Source: CAYYSY01 sp964474355
GTDB lineage: Bacteria > Myxococcota_A > UBA9160 > UBA4427
Length of the DNA stretch: 64,000 bases
Direction of reading: 5' to 3'
NCBI GenBank assembly: GCA_964474355.1
Contig: CAYYSY010000240.1
Location: 9,163 to 73,162, forward strand
A model generated the notes under the pieces. It did no database searches and had not been told where the DNA came from. It saw nothing but the letters and a program-made list of their open reading frames with translations. The position numbers and the translations under genes are program-made. Of this stretch, positions 62,306 through 64,000 are shown in pieces. The first letter of the stretch is position 1. The number at the start of each line of letters is the position of its first letter.

Positions 62306-63643
62306 ATGAAGACGCCCGAGAGCCTCCAGACTCTCCTCGACTACGGGATCATTCGAGAAGTCGTACGCCCCTTGATGAGTGGCAAGGAGGCGCAGGTCTT
62401 CGTGGTCCTGGCCGGTGGCGAGCGGTGTGTCGCGAAGGTCTACAAAGAGGCCCATCAGCGCACGTTCAAGCATCGGTCGAGCTACACGGAGGGCCGGCGC
62501 ACCCGCAACACCCGTGACCAACGCGCCCGGAGCAAGCGCACCCAGCACGGTCGAAAGGTCGACGAGGACGCCTGGCGCACGACCGAGGCGGACATGATCT
62601 ATCGCCTGCGCGATGCAGGCGTGCGGGTGCCCGAGCCCATCAACTTCGTCGATGGCGTACTGGTGATGGAGCTCGTCAAGGATGCCGAAGGGCATGCAGC
62701 TCCGCGCCTCGGCGACCTGTCCTTCTCGCCGAGCGAAGCCCTCGAGATCTATCTGCAGCTGATTCGCGAAGTGGTCCGCATGCTCTGCGCAGGCGTGATC
62801 CACGGCGATCTGTCCGAGTTCAACGTGCTGATGGGCCACGACGGCCCCGTGGTCATCGACTTCCCCCAAGCGGTGGACCCGGCGCACAATGCGAATGCCC
62901 GGGAGCTGCTGCTCCGAGACGTCGAGAACCTGCACCGCTTTCTCGCGCGCTTCGCCCCCGATCGCCCCGTGCTGCGGTACGGCGAAGAGATCTGGTCACT
63001 CTTCCAGGAGAACCAGCTCCGACCCGATAGCCCGCTGAGTGGCCACTACAAGGCGGCCGAGGGCAAGGCCGACACCGGAGAGGTGATGGCGTTGATCGAG
63101 GACGCCAAGCGTGACGAAGAGGTGCGCCGTGGCGGTCGGCGGTCCAGAGCGGAAGAAGAAGAGGACGAAAGGGACGAAGCCGACGTGCGGGCACCGGTCC
63201 GCGCGAAGGCCCCTGCTTCGTTCCGAACCGTGGTCGACTTCGGCAAGAAGACCGAGCCTCGACGACCGGCCAGAGCGGCCAAATCAGCCAAGGATGCCCC
63301 GAAGAAGAGCCGACGCCGACGCGGGGGCAAGAAGCGCCCCGAGCCTGCCCGAGAGGCGGAGGATCGGGCCCCGCGAGTCGAAGCGACGACCGACGCGTCG
63401 AAGCCTGCAAGCCGGAAGCGGCGACGCAGGAGAGCGGGCAGTGGCGCCCACGCAAAGGCCGGCGCGGGGAAGAAGCCCGAAGTCGCAGAGACAGACGCCC
63501 AGACGATGACCGCAGGCGGGAAGGCGGCCGCGGTGTGGCGCGAATCGCGATGCCCAACCTCGGCTACGCGGGGGCGGGAAATCGCGCGGTCGAATGGCTG
63601 CGCGTCGGAGAAGCAGCGCGAGCCGAGTTCTTGTTGTTGTTGA
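62306..63643 (+). CDS. RIO-type serine/threonine protein kinase with basic tail; 3' end out of frame with the next gene
   Basis: 445 residues as read. The kinase part (about 1-265) has ATP-Lys in ERCVAKVYKEA (about residue 43), catalytic HGDLSEFNVLM (about 165) and metal Asp in PVVIDFPQAVDP (about 183), as in RIO1-like bacterial kinases. After about residue 280 comes a long Lys/Arg- and Glu-rich tail (KKSRRRRGGKKRPEP, RKRRRRRAGSG). The last 38 or so residues (from GGKAAAVW) overlap the glycosyltransferase coding frame and read like off-frame sequence, so the native end was probably lost. ATG is preferred over an upstream TTG/GTG. Confidence 0.8.
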   Translation: MKTPESLQTLLDYGIIREVVRPLMSGKEAQVFVVLAGGERCVAKVYKEAHQRTFKHRSSYTEGRRTRNTRDQRARSKRTQHGRKVDEDAWRTTEADMIYRLRDAGVRVPEPINFVDGVLVMELVKDAEGHAAPRLGDLSFSPSEALEIYLQLIREVVRMLCAGVIHGDLSEFNVLMGHDGPVVIDFPQAVDPAHNANARELLLRDVENLHRFLARFAPDRPVLRYGEEIWSLFQENQLRPDSPLSGHYKAAEGKADTGEVMALIEDAKRDEEVRRGGRRSRAEEEEDERDEADVRAPVRAKAPASFRTVVDFGKKTEPRRPARAAKSAKDAPKKSRRRRGGKKRPEPAREAEDRAPRVEATTDASKPASRKRRRRRAGSGAHAKAGAGKKPEVAETDAQTMTAGGKAAAVWRESRCPTSATRGREIARSNGCASEKQREPSSCCC

Positions 63644-64000
63644 CTGCCGATGTCGAACTCGAGCCCGATTTCGCCCGGGCACTCTTCTCCGAGATGGCGG
63701 CGCGGAGCGACGTCGCGCTTGCGACGGGAAAGCTGCTGCGACGCGACGGAGTCACGCTCGACAGCGCAGGGATTCGCTTGCCGCTGCATCGCCGACCGCG
63801 CGATCGCGGTAGCGAGCAGCCGGACCGCGGACAGTTCGACGCCGTCGAGGAAGTCTTCGGCGCGACGGGTGCGGCGCTCGGCTTGCGGGCGGCGTTCGTC
63901 TCGGATCTCGAAGTCGAGGGCGAACTCTTCGATGCGGACTTCTTCATGTACCACGAGGATACGGACCTCTCGTGGCGCGCCGGGTTGTTGGGCTTGAAGG
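63535..64000 (+). CDS. Family 2 glycosyltransferase, N-terminally truncated, 3' partial
   Basis: An open frame to the window end reads GVARIAMPNLGYAGAGN, FLLLLTADVELEPDFARAL, KLLRRDGVTLDSAGI, HRRPRDRGSEQ, VFGATGAALGLR and FDADFFMYHEDTDLSWRAGL. This is the middle of a rhamnosyltransferase-like GT2 protein. The DxD position reads TAD rather than NPD. The 60 or so N-terminal residues (VSVVIVSYN to DNASTDGS in relatives) are missing: upstream in this frame there is only the kinase tail. Start shown is GTG 63535; ATG 63550 is an alternative. Confidence 0.75.
   Translation, partial: MARIAMPNLGYAGAGNRAVEWLRVGEAARAEFLLLLTADVELEPDFARALFSEMAARSDVALATGKLLRRDGVTLDSAGIRLPLHRRPRDRGSEQPDRGQFDAVEEVFGATGAALGLRAAFVSDLEVEGELFDADFFMYHEDTDLSWRAGLLGLK

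Noticed and set aside
1..64000. tRNA, rRNA and mobile elements
   Set aside because: I looked for T-loop-like GGTTCGA motifs, rRNA blocks, transposase motifs and terminal repeats and found none that hold up; absence here is by eye only.

Overview
The window is a very GC-rich chromosomal segment of a Gram-negative environmental bacterium. It carries an OprB-type outer-membrane porin, many lipoproteins with lipoboxes, periplasmic c-type cytochromes, PQQ dehydrogenases, a PEP-CTERM protein, a delta-60-repeat protein and a Cys-rich C-terminal sorting signal. Together these point to a Myxococcota, deltaproteobacterial or Binatota-like lineage, but nothing here fixes the taxon. No rRNA, tRNA, IS element or CRISPR array was recognised.

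Left part (1-18,400): secreted redox and envelope functions. After a 5'-truncated TrpB2 come a PQQ dehydrogenase and, convergent to it, a roughly 2,080-residue secreted protein that joins PA14, galactose-oxidase (copper-radical), NPCBM, discoidin-like, YVTN-propeller and di-haem peroxidase domains to seven 62-residue thrombospondin-type-3 repeats. Then come a FixH/YtkA-like lipoprotein coupled to a di-haem peroxidase, a divergent three-gene set (lipoprotein, haem-motif virginiamycin-B-lyase-like propeller, cytochrome c), an SDR, an OprB porin coupled to a class-II-like cytochrome lipoprotein, and a DapB-like dehydrogenase.

Middle part (18,400-44,200): an operon at 22,253-18,384 encodes a secreted choice-of-anchor-D protein with a Cys-rich C-terminal sorting signal, a translationally coupled CPBP-family membrane protein and a divergent Lgt-like protein. 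It looks like a dedicated surface-anchoring cassette, though the CPBP protein seems to lack the catalytic Glu-Glu helix. Beside it lies a GrdB-like selenoprotein gene with an in-frame UGA (UPVC) and a SECIS-like hairpin. Next are a PEP-CTERM beta-helix protein, an HSL-type hydrolase, a PQQ alcohol dehydrogenase with a haem domain, malic enzyme, a VWA/delta-60 lipoprotein, an F420-type LLM oxidoreductase, an FMO, a sulfatase, a CHRD protein, a membrane protein with a GspG-like tail, a DUF4382-Kazal lipoprotein and a MaoC pair.

Right part (44,200-64,000): a long minus-strand catabolic cluster runs from a MarR regulator (61,000) down to about 45,998. Most neighbours share start/stop bases (GTGA, ATGA, TGATG). 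It encodes an N-acyl-D-amino-acid-deacylase-like amidohydrolase, a UGSC-family selenoprotein (in-frame UGA plus SECIS-like hairpin) and its partner, four further amidohydrolase_2 proteins, two LLM flavin oxidoreductases, a TauD dioxygenase, two cupins, a PaaK-like CoA ligase and two proteins of unknown function. The MarR promoter has a 10-bp palindrome between its -35 and -10 boxes. The window ends with a hydroxyacid dehydrogenase, a RIO-type kinase and the start of an N-terminally truncated GT2 glycosyltransferase reading in another frame.

The most notable points are two selenoproteins that ordinary gene calling would split at UGA, the sorting cassette, and the copper-radical-oxidase/di-haem fusion.
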